Numbered from the stretch's first letter, positions 25,715 to 36,924 are shown. The stretch is 50,048 nucleotides of DNA from Porticoccaceae bacterium (GCA_018663035.1 JABJEX010000033.1:1-50048); one strand, 5' to 3'. Program-made: numbers and translations. The notes: generated from the sequence alone by a model not told the origin.

Positions 25715-25993
25715 ATGAGGTTTGCGGCCAGTCCGCTGCTTATAGCGCTGATGTGGTTGGCGGTGGTGGCAACAGCTTTAGGCGTGGCATTAGTAAGCCA
25801 TATATGCCGCCAGCAGTATGCAGAGTTAACCGCCATGGAGCGCGCGGCTAACCAGATGGATGTTGACTACGGTAGATATTTGCTTGAACAGAGTGCCTGG
25901 GGTTCATTGCAGAGAATAGAAACCATGGCAGCGCAGAAACTGGATATGCGCAGCCCGCAACCAGAAGAAATTTTAATGGTGAAGCGCAACTAG
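25715..25993 (+). CDS. ftsL: Cell division protein FtsL
   Basis: This 92-residue bitopic protein has one N-terminal membrane helix (about 6-28) and a periplasmic coiled coil (about 30-75, with the repeat pattern YAELTAMERAANQMDVDYGRY). It should join FtsB and FtsQ at the septum and help activate FtsW-FtsI. The frame opens at a TTG inside rsmH (25694), but ATG at 25715, just after the rsmH stop, gives the usual size and topology. The sequence is poorly conserved in the family, so the call rests on topology and its place between rsmH and ftsI. Confidence 0.9.
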   Translation: MRFAASPLLIALMWLAVVATALGVALVSHICRQQYAELTAMERAANQMDVDYGRYLLEQSAWGSLQRIETMAAQKLDMRSPQPEEILMVKRN

Positions 25994-26068
25994 CTCGCCG
26001 CAGACTGTAAAAAAATAAGCAAGAGCGGGATTTGCTCTCAACGATAGATAACAGGGTTAAGTAATAAA

Positions 26069-27823
26069 GTGGCTAAAAAATCGCTGCAGAAAGTTATACC
26101 GCGCTGGCGTTACTATTTAGTAATGACTGGGTTGGTCGCTCTGCCGATTTTGCTGGTTGGGAAGGTGGCTCAGTTACAGGTGATGCCCAGTGAGGAGCAG
26201 GGTGTCGACTTCTTGCAGACCCAGGGGGACGTGCGCTCAATTCGCAGCGAAGTCATTCCTGCCTATCGTGGCCTTATTACAGATCGCAACGGTGAGCCCC
26301 TAGCGGTCAGCACGCCGGTTACCACGTTGGTTGCCAATCCTCAGCATATCCAAGAGCTGGCTACAGAAGATGACCTCAAGCGTCTGGCCGCAGCTCTGGA
26401 TACGTCGCTGACTCAGCTGAAGAATCGACTCCAGCGCTACCGCAATAAATCATTTATGTATTTAGCCCGTCAGCTGCCACCGGTTGAGGCAGAAAAAATT
26501 CTCAGCCTGCGTATTCCTGGCATCAGTGGTCGGCAGGAGACCAAGCGCTTTTATCCCGCAGGAGAGGTTACTGCTCAGCTGGTGGGCTTTACCGATATCA
26601 ATGACGACGGCCAAGAGGGCATGGAGCTAGCTTATAACAGCTGGCTGACAGGAGAGGCGGGCGCAAAAAAGGTGGTCAAAGATTTGGCTGGGCGCATTAT
26701 TAAGGATATCTCTCTGGTTAAACCTGCCCGTGCTGGTGAAGAGTTACGTCTGAGTATCGATCTGCGTGTTCAGTATGCAGCTTACCGAGCCCTCAAGGCC
26801 TCGGTGCAAAAGCATCAGGCCAAGTCGGGATCTGTTGTGGTGCTAGATGTGGCTACAGGTGAAGTGTTGGCAATGGCCAACCAGCCTTCGTTTAATCCTA
26901 ACGACCGTTCAAACTTACGCCCCGATTCGATTCGCAACCGTGCTATGACGGATATGATGGAGCCTGGATCTACCGTCAAGCCTTTCACTCTGCTGGCGGC
27001 TCTTGAGAGTGGCAAGTTTGAACCTAAGACACAGATTGATACCAGTCCAGGTTATTTAAAGGTTAACTACAAAACCTTTGTCGACCCTAAAAACTATGGC
27101 GTTTTGGATTTGGCCGGCATTCTCACTAAGTCTAGCCAGGTGGGTACCACAAAGCTTGCACTGGAGCTCGACCCAGATGCTACTCGCGATCTCTACGAGC
27201 GCGTCGGCTTTGGTGAGCCAGTAGGCAGTGGCTTTCCTGGTGAAACCCTTGGCAACCTGCCAGGCTATCGCAAATGGGATCCGGTCACTCAAGCGACCTT
27301 CGCCTTTGGTTACGGCCTTAGTGTTTCATCGCTGCAGATGGCTCGGGCTTACGCAGTACTCGCCAACGACGGTTTGCGTAGAGAAGTCTCCCTGCTTGCT
27401 ATCGATGAAACGCCCGAGGCTATTTCGGTAGCTAATGCCGATCTGGTTCGAGATGTGCGCTCCATGCTAAGCGAGGCAACGGGTGTCAGTGGCACTGGTA
27501 AGCGAGCCATGATTGATGGGTACTCGGTGGGCGGAAAAACAGGCACTCTTCACAAGGTCAAGGTTGGTGGCGGCTATGACGATAATAGGTATATGTCGGC
27601 CTTTGCGGGACTGTCGCCGGTGGATAATCCGCGGCTAGTGACAGTGGTAGTTATTGATGAGCCCCGTGAGGGCACCTATTTTGGTGGGCTGGTTGCTGCG
27701 CCGGTATTCTCTGAAGTCACCGGCAATGCGCTGCGTCTGCTGCAGGTTACGCCGGATCAATTAGACTCCGATCGCACCATCGCCAGCCTTCTAAAGCTGC
27801 CTAAAAAGCGAGGGGACTCATGA
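26069..27823 (+). CDS. ftsI: Peptidoglycan D,D-transpeptidase FtsI (PBP3)
   Basis: This 584-residue septal transpeptidase has one N-terminal membrane helix (about 16-35), a pedestal domain that begins with AYRGLITDRNGEPLAVS, and the penicillin-binding domain. Catalytic Ser301 is in STVK and KTG is at 490-492. The second motif is Ser355-Ser356-Gln357, where most FtsI proteins have SSN, so the Asn is replaced by Gln. The start is GTG at 26069. Its stop overlaps the murE ATG as ATGA. A 75-base gap separates it from ftsL. Confidence 0.96.
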   Translation: MAKKSLQKVIPRWRYYLVMTGLVALPILLVGKVAQLQVMPSEEQGVDFLQTQGDVRSIRSEVIPAYRGLITDRNGEPLAVSTPVTTLVANPQHIQELATEDDLKRLAAALDTSLTQLKNRLQRYRNKSFMYLARQLPPVEAEKILSLRIPGISGRQETKRFYPAGEVTAQLVGFTDINDDGQEGMELAYNSWLTGEAGAKKVVKDLAGRIIKDISLVKPARAGEELRLSIDLRVQYAAYRALKASVQKHQAKSGSVVVLDVATGEVLAMANQPSFNPNDRSNLRPDSIRNRAMTDMMEPGSTVKPFTLLAALESGKFEPKTQIDTSPGYLKVNYKTFVDPKNYGVLDLAGILTKSSQVGTTKLALELDPDATRDLYERVGFGEPVGSGFPGETLGNLPGYRKWDPVTQATFAFGYGLSVSSLQMARAYAVLANDGLRREVSLLAIDETPEAISVANADLVRDVRSMLSEATGVSGTGKRAMIDGYSVGGKTGTLHKVKVGGGYDDNRYMSAFAGLSPVDNPRLVTVVVIDEPREGTYFGGLVAAPVFSEVTGNALRLLQVTPDQLDSDRTIASLLKLPKKRGDS

Positions 27824-29364
27824 TGAGCCTGTCGCAAAACTGGAGCATGACTCTGGCAGAACTTTTGGCTGATTATATCGCCTCAGACAGCCTACCAAAT
27901 GTGTCCATTAAAGGTATGACGTTGGATAGCCGTGAGGTTCAGCCCGGTTATCTATTTGTAGCTATCAAGGGCAATGCCGCCAATGGCGTCGAGTTTATTG
28001 CACGGGCGATAGAGCGGGGTGCCGCTGCTGTTTTGGTCGAGCAAGACCAGGTCAGCCAGATAGTAGATGCTGAGGTTCCAGTCATTGGTGTCGAGCAGCT
28101 CGGCGAATATGTCTCTGATATCGCAGGCAAATTCTTTGGTAACCCGTCGGCTAGCATGCAGCTGAGTGCAGTAACTGGTACCAACGGTAAAACTACCTGC
28201 TCTAGACTGTTGGCTGAACTCATAGAAGGTATGGGCACTAATAAGGCGGCCTTTATAGGTACGCTGGGTTACGGCATGGTTCAGGATGCCGGGCATGCCG
28301 ATACAGGCATCAAGGACACTGGTTTAACCACGCCGGATGCAATTGCTATGCAGCGTATTCTCGCGGAGTTGGCGGGCCGCAGTGCCAGCACCGTTGCGCT
28401 GGAGGTTTCTTCTCACAGTTTGGTGCAGCGTCGCGTTGCCGGGCTAAAAATCAATACGGCTATATTCACTAATTTAAGCCGCGATCATCTGGATTACCAC
28501 GGCGATATCAATGCCTATGCTGCCGCTAAATCGAGACTATTTGCTATGCCTGGCTTGCAGCAGGCGGTGATTAATATTGATGACTCAGTGGGCCGCATTA
28601 TTCTTGCCAATCTCAGGCCTGAGGTGCGCGGCATTAGCTTTAGTCTAGAAAACAGCCAAGCTGATATCTATTGCTCGACCATCGGTCTTTCACCTGAGGG
28701 TTTGCGTGCATCTCTAGTTACGCCCTGGGGTCAGGAGGAGCTCAATTCGCCTCTTCTGGGCAAGTTTAATCTAGCCAACCTGCTGGCAGTGATTGGTGCA
28801 GCAGGTGCCCAGGGTTTTGCATTACAGGATATTGTTCGGGCTATTCCCAATCTGCGCGCTGTGCCTGGTCGCATGGAGTTGGTGGATGCGAACGCTGAGC
28901 CGGCGGTAGTTGTCGATTATGCCCATACTCCAGATGCGTTAGAAAAGGCTTTAGAGGCCTTGAGAGTGCACTGCCAGGGCCAGTTGTGGGTAGTTTTTGG
29001 TTGTGGCGGCGACAGAGATATTGGCAAGCGCGCTGAGATGGGTGAAATCGCCCAGCGCTGTGCCGACCAGATTGTGGTGACCAGTGATAATCCACGCACC
29101 GAGTCCCCAGAGCAGATTATTAAGCATATTCTTCAGGGTATCAGTTGCGATGTCATCGTTGAGTCAGATCGACGCGCAGCTATCCGCAAGGCTATTTTTT
29201 CGGCGGATAAAAATGACGTGGTGCTGATTGCAGGCAAGGGTCACGAGGACTATCAAATCCTCGGTGTAGAGCGCCTGCCTTTTAGTGATCAGGCCGAAGC
29301 GCGTCTGGCGCTGCGTGGCCTTGAGCAAAAGTATCGCGACGATCTGTCAGGGAGTGTCAAATGA
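27820..29364 (+). CDS. murE: UDP-MurNAc-tripeptide synthetase MurE (meso-DAP adding)
   Basis: MurE adds meso-diaminopimelate to UDP-MurNAc-L-Ala-D-Glu in the cytoplasm. The 514 residues show the three Mur-ligase domains: TLDSREVQPGYLFVAIKG at the N-terminus, the ATP loop AVTGTNGKTTCSRLL, and the C-terminal VVTSDNPRTESP. The DNPR motif marks meso-DAP rather than lysine specificity. AGGGGA precedes the start, which overlaps the ftsI stop; the next codon (27823) is also ATG. The stop overlaps murF by 4 bases. Confidence 0.97.
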   Translation: MMSLSQNWSMTLAELLADYIASDSLPNVSIKGMTLDSREVQPGYLFVAIKGNAANGVEFIARAIERGAAAVLVEQDQVSQIVDAEVPVIGVEQLGEYVSDIAGKFFGNPSASMQLSAVTGTNGKTTCSRLLAELIEGMGTNKAAFIGTLGYGMVQDAGHADTGIKDTGLTTPDAIAMQRILAELAGRSASTVALEVSSHSLVQRRVAGLKINTAIFTNLSRDHLDYHGDINAYAAAKSRLFAMPGLQQAVINIDDSVGRIILANLRPEVRGISFSLENSQADIYCSTIGLSPEGLRASLVTPWGQEELNSPLLGKFNLANLLAVIGAAGAQGFALQDIVRAIPNLRAVPGRMELVDANAEPAVVVDYAHTPDALEKALEALRVHCQGQLWVVFGCGGDRDIGKRAEMGEIAQRCADQIVVTSDNPRTESPEQIIKHILQGISCDVIVESDRRAAIRKAIFSADKNDVVLIAGKGHEDYQILGVERLPFSDQAEARLALRGLEQKYRDDLSGSVK

Positions 29365-30752
29365 TTCCCGAAATGCGACTGACTGACGCAGCTGTGCGCT
29401 TTGGTGGCACATTGTTAAACCCAGATTGTCATTTTGATCAGGTCTCCATCGATAGCCGAAATCTGTCAGAGGGCGACCTGTTTGTAGCTCTGATTGGCGA
29501 GCACTTTGATGGTCATCAGTTCTTGCCTGAGGCTGCCAAGGTTGCCGGTGGATTGGTCGTTTCTGTTGCCGATAAAAGCCTGCCGCAGCCACAGTGGGTG
29601 GTTGAAGACACAACTCAGGCGCTGGGTCAGTTGGCCCAGTTGCGGCGCGAAAATTTTCAGGGTCCTGTGATTGCCATTACAGGTAGTACCGGGAAGACAT
29701 CAGTTAAAGAGATGACAGCTGCTATTTTACGCAACTGGGGTTCGGTACATGCTACTTCAGGTAATCTGAACAACCATATTGGCGTGCCCCTGACTCTGTT
29801 ATCAATGGATGAAGACGCCGAGGTGGCGGTGGTCGAGATGGGTGCCAGTGCTGCTGGCGAGATCGCTTATCTCTGCTCTATCGCAATGCCAGATATTGCG
29901 GTAATAAATAACGTGCAGTCTTCTCATATTGAGGGTTTTGGCAGTGTCGAGGCAGTGGCTGCCGCCAAGGGCGAGATTTACAGCTGTCTCAAGCCCAGTG
30001 GCGTTGCTCTACTGAATTTAGATCAGCCATGGTGTGAAGAATGGCAGCATCTGATTGATGAGCGACCCTGTTTAACGTTCTCAGTTAAGGATAATGCTGC
30101 GGATATCAGTGCCAGTAATATTCAGGTTATGGATAACGGCTGTTGCAGCTTTATTCTCTGCGTCAATCTTATCTCCGGTCAGCCAGTGTTGCAGCAGGAC
30201 ATTCAGCTGTCAGTTCCAGGACGCCATGCGGTCAATAATGCTTTGGCAGCCTCTGCCTGTGCACTGGCAGCAGGTGCTGATCTCCAGCAGATCGCCGCAG
30301 GTCTTGCCGCCGTGGCTCCTATAGCGGGCCGTTTGCAAACTCGACTGTTAGCCAATGGCGCCAGCCTAATAGATGACAGCTACAACGCCAGCCCCAGTTC
30401 CTTTGAGGCGGCGATAGATGTGCTGGCTAATAAGACAGGGCGCCGGATTTTAATTATGGGTGATATGGCTGAACTGGGTGAGGACGCATCTGCGCTTCAT
30501 CGCCAGGTGGGCCTCTATGCCCAGCGCGCGGGTATAGACGCTATGTTCGGTGTGGGCACGCTTACCGCAAACGCTTGTGAAGCCTTTGGCGGGCAGCATT
30601 TCGCCAATAAACAGGCGCTGGTCACGGCTCTAGAGGATGAATTTAGCGCGGCTGGTGGAGATCAGGGTGCTGTGCATTATTTAGTTAAGGGATCTCGCAG
30701 TGCAGGTATGGAGCAGGTTGTTGAAATGTTAACTACCCGAGGAGAAATCTAA
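29361..30752 (+). CDS. murF: UDP-MurNAc-pentapeptide synthetase MurF
   Basis: MurF adds D-Ala-D-Ala to the UDP-MurNAc-tripeptide, the last cytoplasmic step before MraY. The 463 residues have an N-terminal [18 protein letters not shown], the ATP loop [26 protein letters not shown], and [16 protein letters not shown] at the start of the C-terminal domain. The first base of the mraY ATG is the last base of its stop codon (TAATG). Confidence 0.97.
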   Translation: MIPEMRLTDAAVRFGGTLLNPDCHFDQVSIDSRNLSEGDLFVALIGEHFDGHQFLPEAAKVAGGLVVSVADKSLPQPQWVVEDTTQALGQLAQLRRENFQGPVIAITGSTGKTSVKEMTAAILRNWGSVHATSGNLNNHIGVPLTLLSMDEDAEVAVVEMGASAAGEIAYLCSIAMPDIAVINNVQSSHIEGFGSVEAVAAAKGEIYSCLKPSGVALLNLDQPWCEEWQHLIDERPCLTFSVKDNAADISASNIQVMDNGCCSFILCVNLISGQPVLQQDIQLSVPGRHAVNNALAASACALAAGADLQQIAAGLAAVAPIAGRLQTRLLANGASLIDDSYNASPSSFEAAIDVLANKTGRRILIMGDMAELGEDASALHRQVGLYAQRAGIDAMFGVGTLTANACEAFGGQHFANKQALVTALEDEFSAAGGDQGAVHYLVKGSRSAGMEQVVEMLTTRGEI

Positions 30753-31834
30753 TGTTGGTTTGGCTTGCAGACTATCTGAGTCAATTTTATAGCGCGTTTT
30801 CGGTAGTTCAGTATTTGACACTGCGTGGCATATTGTCAGTGCTAACCGCTCTGGCAATCTGTCTGATCGCAGGCCCAATTGTTATTCGCCGGCTCAACAG
30901 TTTGCAGATGGGCCAGGCAATTCGAACCGATGGCCCTAAAACGCATTTGAGTAAAGCGGGTACCCCAACCATGGGGGGTGCTTTAATTTTGCTGGCTCTT
31001 TTTGTTAGTACGCTGCTGTGGTCTGATCTCGGTAATCGCTACGTCTGGATCGTGCTGGGTGTGACCTTTAGCTTTGGCCTTATTGGCTGGGTTGATGATT
31101 ACCGCAAGGTCGTAGAAAAGAATCCCCGTGGATTGCCGGGGCGTTGGAAATACTTTTGGCAGTCGGTCTTTGGTTTAGCTGCAGCCTGGGTCCTGTATTC
31201 GACAGCTCAGAGCCCTGCAGAGCTGGAGCTTATAGTGCCATTCTTCAAGAATGTCGCGCTGCCGATGGGTGTCTTCTATGTAGTGTTTACCTATTTTGTC
31301 ATTGTAGGCACTAGCAACGCCGTCAACCTAACCGATGGTCTGGATGGTCTGGCAATTTTGCCAACTGTTCTGGTTAGTGGTGCTCTGGGCATTATCGCCT
31401 ACCTGACAGGTAACTATCAGTTTGCAACTTATCTGCATATTCCCTATATCAGTGGCGCTGGTGAGATGCTGATCTTTACTGCGGCCCTCTGTGGCGCTGG
31501 TCTTGGTTTTTTGTGGTTTAACACCTATCCCGCAATGGTCTTTATGGGTGATGTGGGTGCACTGGCACTGGGTGCTGCGCTAGGTGTGGTAGCGGTGATT
31601 GTGCGTCAGGAAATCGTGCTGGTGATTATGGGCGGCGTGTTCGTCATAGAAACCCTGTCGGTGATTTTACAGGTAGCCTCTTTCAAGCTTACTGGCAAGC
31701 GTATTTTCCGTATGGCACCGCTACATCATCACTATGAGTTAAAAGGCTGGCCAGAGCCCCGGGTGATTGTACGTTTCTGGATTATTACCGTAATGCTAGT
31801 GCTGTTTGGTCTAGCCACATTAAAACTACGCTAA
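30752..31834 (+). CDS. mraY: Phospho-MurNAc-pentapeptide transferase MraY
   Basis: MraY moves phospho-MurNAc-pentapeptide to undecaprenyl phosphate to form lipid I. The 360-residue protein has ten membrane helices by pattern. Conserved cytoplasmic motifs are [31 protein letters not shown] with the Asp pair, [13 protein letters not shown], and the His cluster [12 protein letters not shown]. The length equals that of E. coli MraY. Confidence 0.98.
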   Translation: MLVWLADYLSQFYSAFSVVQYLTLRGILSVLTALAICLIAGPIVIRRLNSLQMGQAIRTDGPKTHLSKAGTPTMGGALILLALFVSTLLWSDLGNRYVWIVLGVTFSFGLIGWVDDYRKVVEKNPRGLPGRWKYFWQSVFGLAAAWVLYSTAQSPAELELIVPFFKNVALPMGVFYVVFTYFVIVGTSNAVNLTDGLDGLAILPTVLVSGALGIIAYLTGNYQFATYLHIPYISGAGEMLIFTAALCGAGLGFLWFNTYPAMVFMGDVGALALGAALGVVAVIVRQEIVLVIMGGVFVIETLSVILQVASFKLTGKRIFRMAPLHHHYELKGWPEPRVIVRFWIITVMLVLFGLATLKLR

Positions 31835-31841
31835 CAGATTG

Positions 31842-33227
31842 ATGAGTATAGCAATGACAGAAGTAATCGCGACTAACCGCAAGACAGTTATCCTGGGCAT
31901 GGGTGCCACGGGTCTGTCTGTGGCGCGTTTTCTGTCATCCCTAGGCGAGTCCTTTGTGTTCGCCGATACCCGCAACGAGCCGCCTAGATTACAAGAGGTA
32001 ACGGATCAGTATCCGGGCGTTAAGATAGTGCTCGGGGCCTTTGATTCTGATCTGCTGGTCAATTTTGATCGGGTGATTGTCAGCCCGGGAATTGCGCTTA
32101 GCGAGCCTGCTCTAGTCAATGCTGCAGAGCTTGGCATTGAGCTATTGGGTGACCTAGAGCTATTCCTAGAGCACGCCAAGGCACCGGTTATTGCGATCAC
32201 TGGGTCTAACGGAAAGAGCACTGTAACTACGTTGGTTGGCCAAATGGCTAACGACAGTGGTCTTGAGGTTGGAGTGGGTGGCAATCTTGGCACTCCGATG
32301 CTGGATTTACTGGACGACAGGCACCAGCTCTATGTTTTGGAGCTATCTAGCTTCCAGCTAGAGCTCCTTAATGATGCCCGCGGTGCTGTGGTGGCACTGC
32401 TTAATGTAAGTCCTGATCATATGGATCGCTATGCTAACTTGCAGCATTACCATGCAGCAAAGCACAGAATTTTTAGGGGCGCTGGAAAGGTCGTAGTCAA
32501 TCGTGAAGACCTGTTGACCAAGCCGTTGATATCATCGCAAATAAGTCTTTCTAGCTTTGCGCTAAACCAGCCTGATCTGGGTGATTTTGGCATATTGGAA
32601 GGGCTTGAAGAGGGCTACCTTGCCTATGGCATAGAGCGGCTGATGCGTATCTCTGAGGTCAGCATTAAGGGTATCCACAATCTCGCAAACGCCCTTGCGG
32701 CCCTAGCATTGGGATACGCCATTGATCTTCCTATGGCCTCAATGTTGCTGACCCTTAAAAACTTTAAGGGGCTGCCCCATCGCTGTGAAAACATTGCTGA
32801 AATTAATGGCGTTCTCTACATCGATGACTCAAAAGGCACCAACGTAGGTGCTACGCAGGCGGCCTTGCAGGGCTTTGGTTCAGGACTGCGCAAAAATCTT
32901 ATTCTGATCGCTGGGGGACAGGGCAAAGATCAAGATTTCTCCGGCTTAAAGGCTCCTGCACAGAAATATGTGAAACAGGCGCTATTGTTTGGCGAGGACG
33001 CTCAGCAGATAGCCGACAGCCTAGCTGGCCACTGCGACAGTACTCTGGTGGATTCTTTGCCACAGGCGGTTCAGCGGGCGAGCGAAATGGCTATGGCGGG
33101 GGATATTGTGCTGTTGTCACCGGCCTGTGCCAGCTTTGATATGTTCTCTGGTTTTGTCGAACGCGGTCTGTGCTTTCAGCAGGCAGTTGCCGACCTGAGT
33201 AAGAATGGGGGACAGGCATGCAGCTAG
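31842..33227 (+). CDS. murD: UDP-MurNAc-L-alanine:D-glutamate ligase MurD
   Basis: MurD adds D-glutamate to UDP-MurNAc-L-Ala. It has an N-terminal Rossmann-type VILGMGATGLSVARFL, the ATP loop ITGSNGKSTVTTLVG, LELSSFQLE, and YIDDSKGTNVGATQAAL. The start is uncertain between ATG at 31842 (461 residues, chosen) and ATG at 31854; a TTG at 31839 also opens the frame, and none has a strong ribosome site. It overlaps ftsW by 10 bases. Confidence 0.96.
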   Translation: MSIAMTEVIATNRKTVILGMGATGLSVARFLSSLGESFVFADTRNEPPRLQEVTDQYPGVKIVLGAFDSDLLVNFDRVIVSPGIALSEPALVNAAELGIELLGDLELFLEHAKAPVIAITGSNGKSTVTTLVGQMANDSGLEVGVGGNLGTPMLDLLDDRHQLYVLELSSFQLELLNDARGAVVALLNVSPDHMDRYANLQHYHAAKHRIFRGAGKVVVNREDLLTKPLISSQISLSSFALNQPDLGDFGILEGLEEGYLAYGIERLMRISEVSIKGIHNLANALAALALGYAIDLPMASMLLTLKNFKGLPHRCENIAEINGVLYIDDSKGTNVGATQAALQGFGSGLRKNLILIAGGQGKDQDFSGLKAPAQKYVKQALLFGEDAQQIADSLAGHCDSTLVDSLPQAVQRASEMAMAGDIVLLSPACASFDMFSGFVERGLCFQQAVADLSKNGGQACS

Positions 33228-34390
33228 TTTTACCCCTACATAACCTAGGTCTAGGTCGGTCTTCGTGGTATCTGGATATGCGCCTTTTGATACCTGCACT
33301 GGCGCTCATTTCTCTCGGCCTGATTATGATTGCCTCGGCATCGTTTAGCTTTGCTGAATATAGGTATGGCGATCAGTTTTATTTTCTAAAACGCCATATG
33401 GCTTACATGGTTATTGCTTCGTTGGCTATGGCGGTAGGATTCTTTGTGTCACCGCAGGTATGGTCGAACTACAGCCGACTATGGATGCTGTTGTCAGTGG
33501 TTTTATTAATTGCTGTTTTGATTCCCGGCATTGGTCGCGAAGTAAATGGCAGCCGTCGCTGGTTGAGCCTAGGCGGCTTTACTCTGCAGGTCTCGGAGTT
33601 GGTAAAGGTTGCTACCGTAGTCTTTTTAGCTGCTTACCTAAATAAGTATCGTGAAGAGCTTAGCCAAAACGGGCTGGAGTTTGCCAAGCTGATCCTGATG
33701 ATCGTCGTGTTAGCCGTTTTGCTGTTGCTGGAGCCAGATTTTGGTTCAACTGTGGTACTGACCTGTACTTTTATGGCACTGCTGTTTTTAGGTGGCTCGA
33801 GAATGAGCCACTTCACTCTGGTAACTATTGTAGCTGTGTCGGCCCTACTTTTATTGGCTGAGGCAGCACCTTACAGGCTTGCGCGACTGGCTTCATTTAT
33901 GGACCCTTGGTCCGATCCTTTTAACTCCGGCTACCAATTAATTCAGTCGCTGATCGCTTTTGGTCGCGGTGAATGGTTTGGTGTAGGTCTTGGACAATCG
34001 GTTCAGAAGATGCTCTATCTGCCTGAGGCTCATACAGATTTTGTATTTGCGATTTTTGCCGAAGAGTTCGGCTTTGTAGGTGTTATCTGCCTGTTGGGGC
34101 TCTACACCGCAATGATTATCAGGATTTTTCAGCTGGGTAGGCAGGCTATGGCGATACAGAGCTGGTATGCCGCCTTTGTGCTGATGGGTTTTGGTATGCT
34201 GATTAGTGGCCAGACGTTTATCAATCTTGGCGTCAATGCCGGATTGCTTCCGACCAAGGGTTTGACTCTACCGTTTGTCAGCTATGGTGGAAGTAGCCTG
34301 CTAGTCTGTTGCGGAATGGTCGGCATGATGATGCGCCTCAGCCATGAGTTGAATACTCCGGAAGAGAGGAGGCCTCGTTATGCAAGGTAA
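33218..34390 (+). CDS. ftsW: Septal peptidoglycan polymerase FtsW
   Basis: FtsW is a SEDS-family glycosyltransferase that works with FtsI at the division site. The 390 residues contain about ten membrane helices. Typical motifs are VNGSRRWLSLGGFTLQVSEL, the VLLLLEPDFGSTVVL segment, AEEFGFVGVI, and NLGVNAGLLPTKGLTLPFVSYGGSS (in two adjoining parts). Its place between murD and murG supports FtsW over the paralogue RodA. It overlaps murG by 11 bases. Confidence 0.96.
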   Translation: MQLVLPLHNLGLGRSSWYLDMRLLIPALALISLGLIMIASASFSFAEYRYGDQFYFLKRHMAYMVIASLAMAVGFFVSPQVWSNYSRLWMLLSVVLLIAVLIPGIGREVNGSRRWLSLGGFTLQVSELVKVATVVFLAAYLNKYREELSQNGLEFAKLILMIVVLAVLLLLEPDFGSTVVLTCTFMALLFLGGSRMSHFTLVTIVAVSALLLLAEAAPYRLARLASFMDPWSDPFNSGYQLIQSLIAFGRGEWFGVGLGQSVQKMLYLPEAHTDFVFAIFAEEFGFVGVICLLGLYTAMIIRIFQLGRQAMAIQSWYAAFVLMGFGMLISGQTFINLGVNAGLLPTKGLTLPFVSYGGSSLLVCCGMVGMMMRLSHELNTPEERRPRYAR

Positions 34391-35489
34391 CTTAGCCTCT
34401 CATAGTCATTGCAAAGTGATGGTTATGGCTGGTGGCACCGGCGGCCATGTTTTTCCCGCTCTTGCTGTGGCACAAAAACTTCGTCAACTGGATGTCAAAA
34501 TCGCCTGGCTTGGCACCAGAGCCGGTATAGAGGCCGAGCTTGTACCAGCAGAGGGGTTCGAGCTGCACTATTTGGATATAGAGGGTATTCGCGGCCGCGG
34601 ATTTTCCGCTTTATTGAAGGCACCTGTATTGCTGTTACGTTCGCTGTTTCAGGCTCTTTCGGTGTTATCAAAGTACAAGCCTACCGTGGTTTTAGGTATG
34701 GGTGGCTTTGCTTCAGGTCCTGGCGCTGCGGCGGCAAAATTAAAGGGTATTCCGCTGGTTATTCACGAGCAGAATTCTGTGGCTGGCACGACCAACCGCA
34801 TTTCAGCAAAAATTGCTCATCGCGTGATGCAGGGTTTCCCCGATACGCTGGCCGGGGGTGAATGGTGTGGTAATCCTGTACGTCAGGCGATTGCCGAATT
34901 GCCAGCGCCCCAGGATCGTCTAAACAACCGACAGTCGAGAACAAGACTGCTAGTGCTGGGTGGCAGCCGAGGTGCTCTGGGAATCAATAAGCTGGTTCCT
35001 GAGGCTCTAGCCAAGCTAGATAGCAGCAGACGCCCTGAGGTGATGCACCAAACTGGCAAGGCTCATTTTGAAAGCACCAAACAGCAGTATCAGCAGTTGG
35101 GTATCAATATCCAACCAGAGATCAATCAGGTGCTACCTTTTATCGACGATATGGCTGCTGCCTACAACTGGGCTGATTTTGTGATCTGTCGCGCTGGAGC
35201 CCTAACCATAGCGGAGTTAACTGCCGCCGGGCTAGGTTCGCTGCTAATTCCGTATCCCTTTGCCATTGATGATCATCAGACCGCAAATGGCCAGTTACTC
35301 GTCAAGCAGGGAGCGGCTCGATTGATACAGCAAGCGGATCTTAGTGCCGATATTCTCGCTGAACAGATGGCCGAGATAATCAGTTCCCCCAAGTTGCGTC
35401 TTGATATGGCCGTGCGCGCCAGAGAACTCGCCAAAAATAATGCTGCGCAGCGTGTAGCTGACGTCTGCTTGGAGGTGGCCCATGGTTAA
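34380..35489 (+). CDS. murG: Lipid II synthase MurG
   Basis: MurG adds GlcNAc to lipid I on the inner face of the membrane. The 369-residue GT28 enzyme has the N-terminal [39 protein letters not shown], and in the C-terminal UDP-GlcNAc domain [23 protein letters not shown] and [16 protein letters not shown] ribosome site in the ftsW end precedes the ATG. It overlaps murC by 8 bases. Confidence 0.97.
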   Translation: MQGNLASHSHCKVMVMAGGTGGHVFPALAVAQKLRQLDVKIAWLGTRAGIEAELVPAEGFELHYLDIEGIRGRGFSALLKAPVLLLRSLFQALSVLSKYKPTVVLGMGGFASGPGAAAAKLKGIPLVIHEQNSVAGTTNRISAKIAHRVMQGFPDTLAGGEWCGNPVRQAIAELPAPQDRLNNRQSRTRLLVLGGSRGALGINKLVPEALAKLDSSRRPEVMHQTGKAHFESTKQQYQQLGINIQPEINQVLPFIDDMAAAYNWADFVICRAGALTIAELTAAGLGSLLIPYPFAIDDHQTANGQLLVKQGAARLIQQADLSADILAEQMAEIISSPKLRLDMAVRARELAKNNAAQRVADVCLEVAHG

Positions 35490-36924
35490 TACAACTAACT
35501 TCCAGGTACCAGAGATGCGTCGCATCAGACGTATTCATTTCGTTGGTATAGGTGGCAGCGGCATGTGTGGTATTGCCGAGGTATTACTAAATCAAGGCTA
35601 TGAAATAACCGGTTCGGATATAGGGGTTAATCCCAGTGTTAGACGCCTGATAGATGCTGGTGCTGAGGTGTTTATTGGACACAGTGAAAGCCATATTCAG
35701 GGTGCCGATGTGGTGGTTAAGTCCTCCGCAGTAACCTTGGAGAACCCTGAGATTGCCAGTGCCCGTGCCAATGGTATTCCAGTGGTACGGCGCGCTGAAA
35801 TGCTGGCCGAATTAATGCGCTACCGACATGGTATTGCTGTTGCTGGCACTCATGGCAAGACTACTACCACCAGCTTAATTACCGCGATACTAGCTGAAGA
35901 TGGTCGCGACCCGACCTTTGTGGTGGGCGGTCGGGTCAACAGTGTTGGTACCAATGCCAAGCTGGGTGGCAGCCGCTATCTGGTCGCTGAAGCCGACGAG
36001 AGTGATGCATCATTCTTGCATCTACAGCCCATGGTGTCCGTTGTAACCAATATTGAAGCCGACCATATGGAAAACTATGGTTTTGATTTTGAGGTGATGA
36101 AAAAAACGTACATCGAGTTTCTTCACAATCTGCCGTTCTATGGGCTGGCAGTGATGTGTGTAGACGATGAGGTTATTCGTGGCCTACTGGTTGAAGTGGC
36201 CCGCCCATTGCTGACGTACGGATTTAGCGAAGATGCCGCCTATCGTCTGCGCGATCTAACTGCCGATAAACGCCAGTGCTGCTTTGTAATCGATCGTCCC
36301 GATGGTCACAAGTCGTTGAATATTTGCCTAAATATTCCCGGTCGCCACAACGCTTTAAATGCGGCGGCTGCCATTGCGGTGGCTACCGACGAAGGTATCT
36401 CAGATGAAGCCATAATAGCCGGGCTAGAGAAGTTCTCCGGTGTGGGACGTCGCTTTGAAATGATTGGTGACTATGCTGTTGCTGGCGGCTCCGCCATGCT
36501 AGTGGATGACTATGGTCACCATCCTACCGAGGTAAAGGCCACTGTTGATGCTGTGCGTGCCGGCTGGCCAGACAAGCGATTGGTGATGGTTTTTCAGCCT
36601 CATAGATATACCCGCACCCGTGATCTCTACGAAGACTTTGTGCAGGTTCTCTCAGAGGTAGATGTGCTTCTAGTGCTGGATGTTTATCCCGCAGGTGAGG
36701 ATCCTATTCCAGGTGCTGGCAGCAAAAATATCTGTGGCAGTATTCGCCAGCGCGGTGGCCTTGATCCAATTTATGTGGAGCACATTGAGCAGGTTCCTAA
36801 TCTGATTGCAGAGTTAGTTCGCGACAATGACTTGGTGCTTACTCAGGGCGCTGGCAGCGTCAGCAAGCTGGTAGCCATGCTGGCGGAGAGTGAACTGCAG
36901 CCGATTCAGGAGGGCGACCAATGA
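35482..36924 (+). CDS. murC: UDP-MurNAc:L-alanine ligase MurC
   Basis: MurC adds the first amino acid, L-alanine, to UDP-MurNAc. The 480 residues begin with the nucleotide-sugar loop [16 protein letters not shown], then [11 protein letters not shown], the ATP loop [26 protein letters not shown], and [13 protein letters not shown] in the C-terminal domain. The length and order match the family. The stop overlaps ddlB by 4 bases (ATGA). Confidence 0.97.
   Translation: MVNTTNFQVPEMRRIRRIHFVGIGGSGMCGIAEVLLNQGYEITGSDIGVNPSVRRLIDAGAEVFIGHSESHIQGADVVVKSSAVTLENPEIASARANGIPVVRRAEMLAELMRYRHGIAVAGTHGKTTTTSLITAILAEDGRDPTFVVGGRVNSVGTNAKLGGSRYLVAEADESDASFLHLQPMVSVVTNIEADHMENYGFDFEVMKKTYIEFLHNLPFYGLAVMCVDDEVIRGLLVEVARPLLTYGFSEDAAYRLRDLTADKRQCCFVIDRPDGHKSLNICLNIPGRHNALNAAAAIAVATDEGISDEAIIAGLEKFSGVGRRFEMIGDYAVAGGSAMLVDDYGHHPTEVKATVDAVRAGWPDKRLVMVFQPHRYTRTRDLYEDFVQVLSEVDVLLVLDVYPAGEDPIPGAGSKNICGSIRQRGGLDPIYVEHIEQVPNLIAELVRDNDLVLTQGAGSVSKLVAMLAESELQPIQEGDQ

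Noticed and set aside
26008-26035. Possible hairpin AGAGC/GCTCT between ftsL and ftsI
   Set aside because: Five base pairs with a 7-base loop and no T run; not distinguishable from chance.
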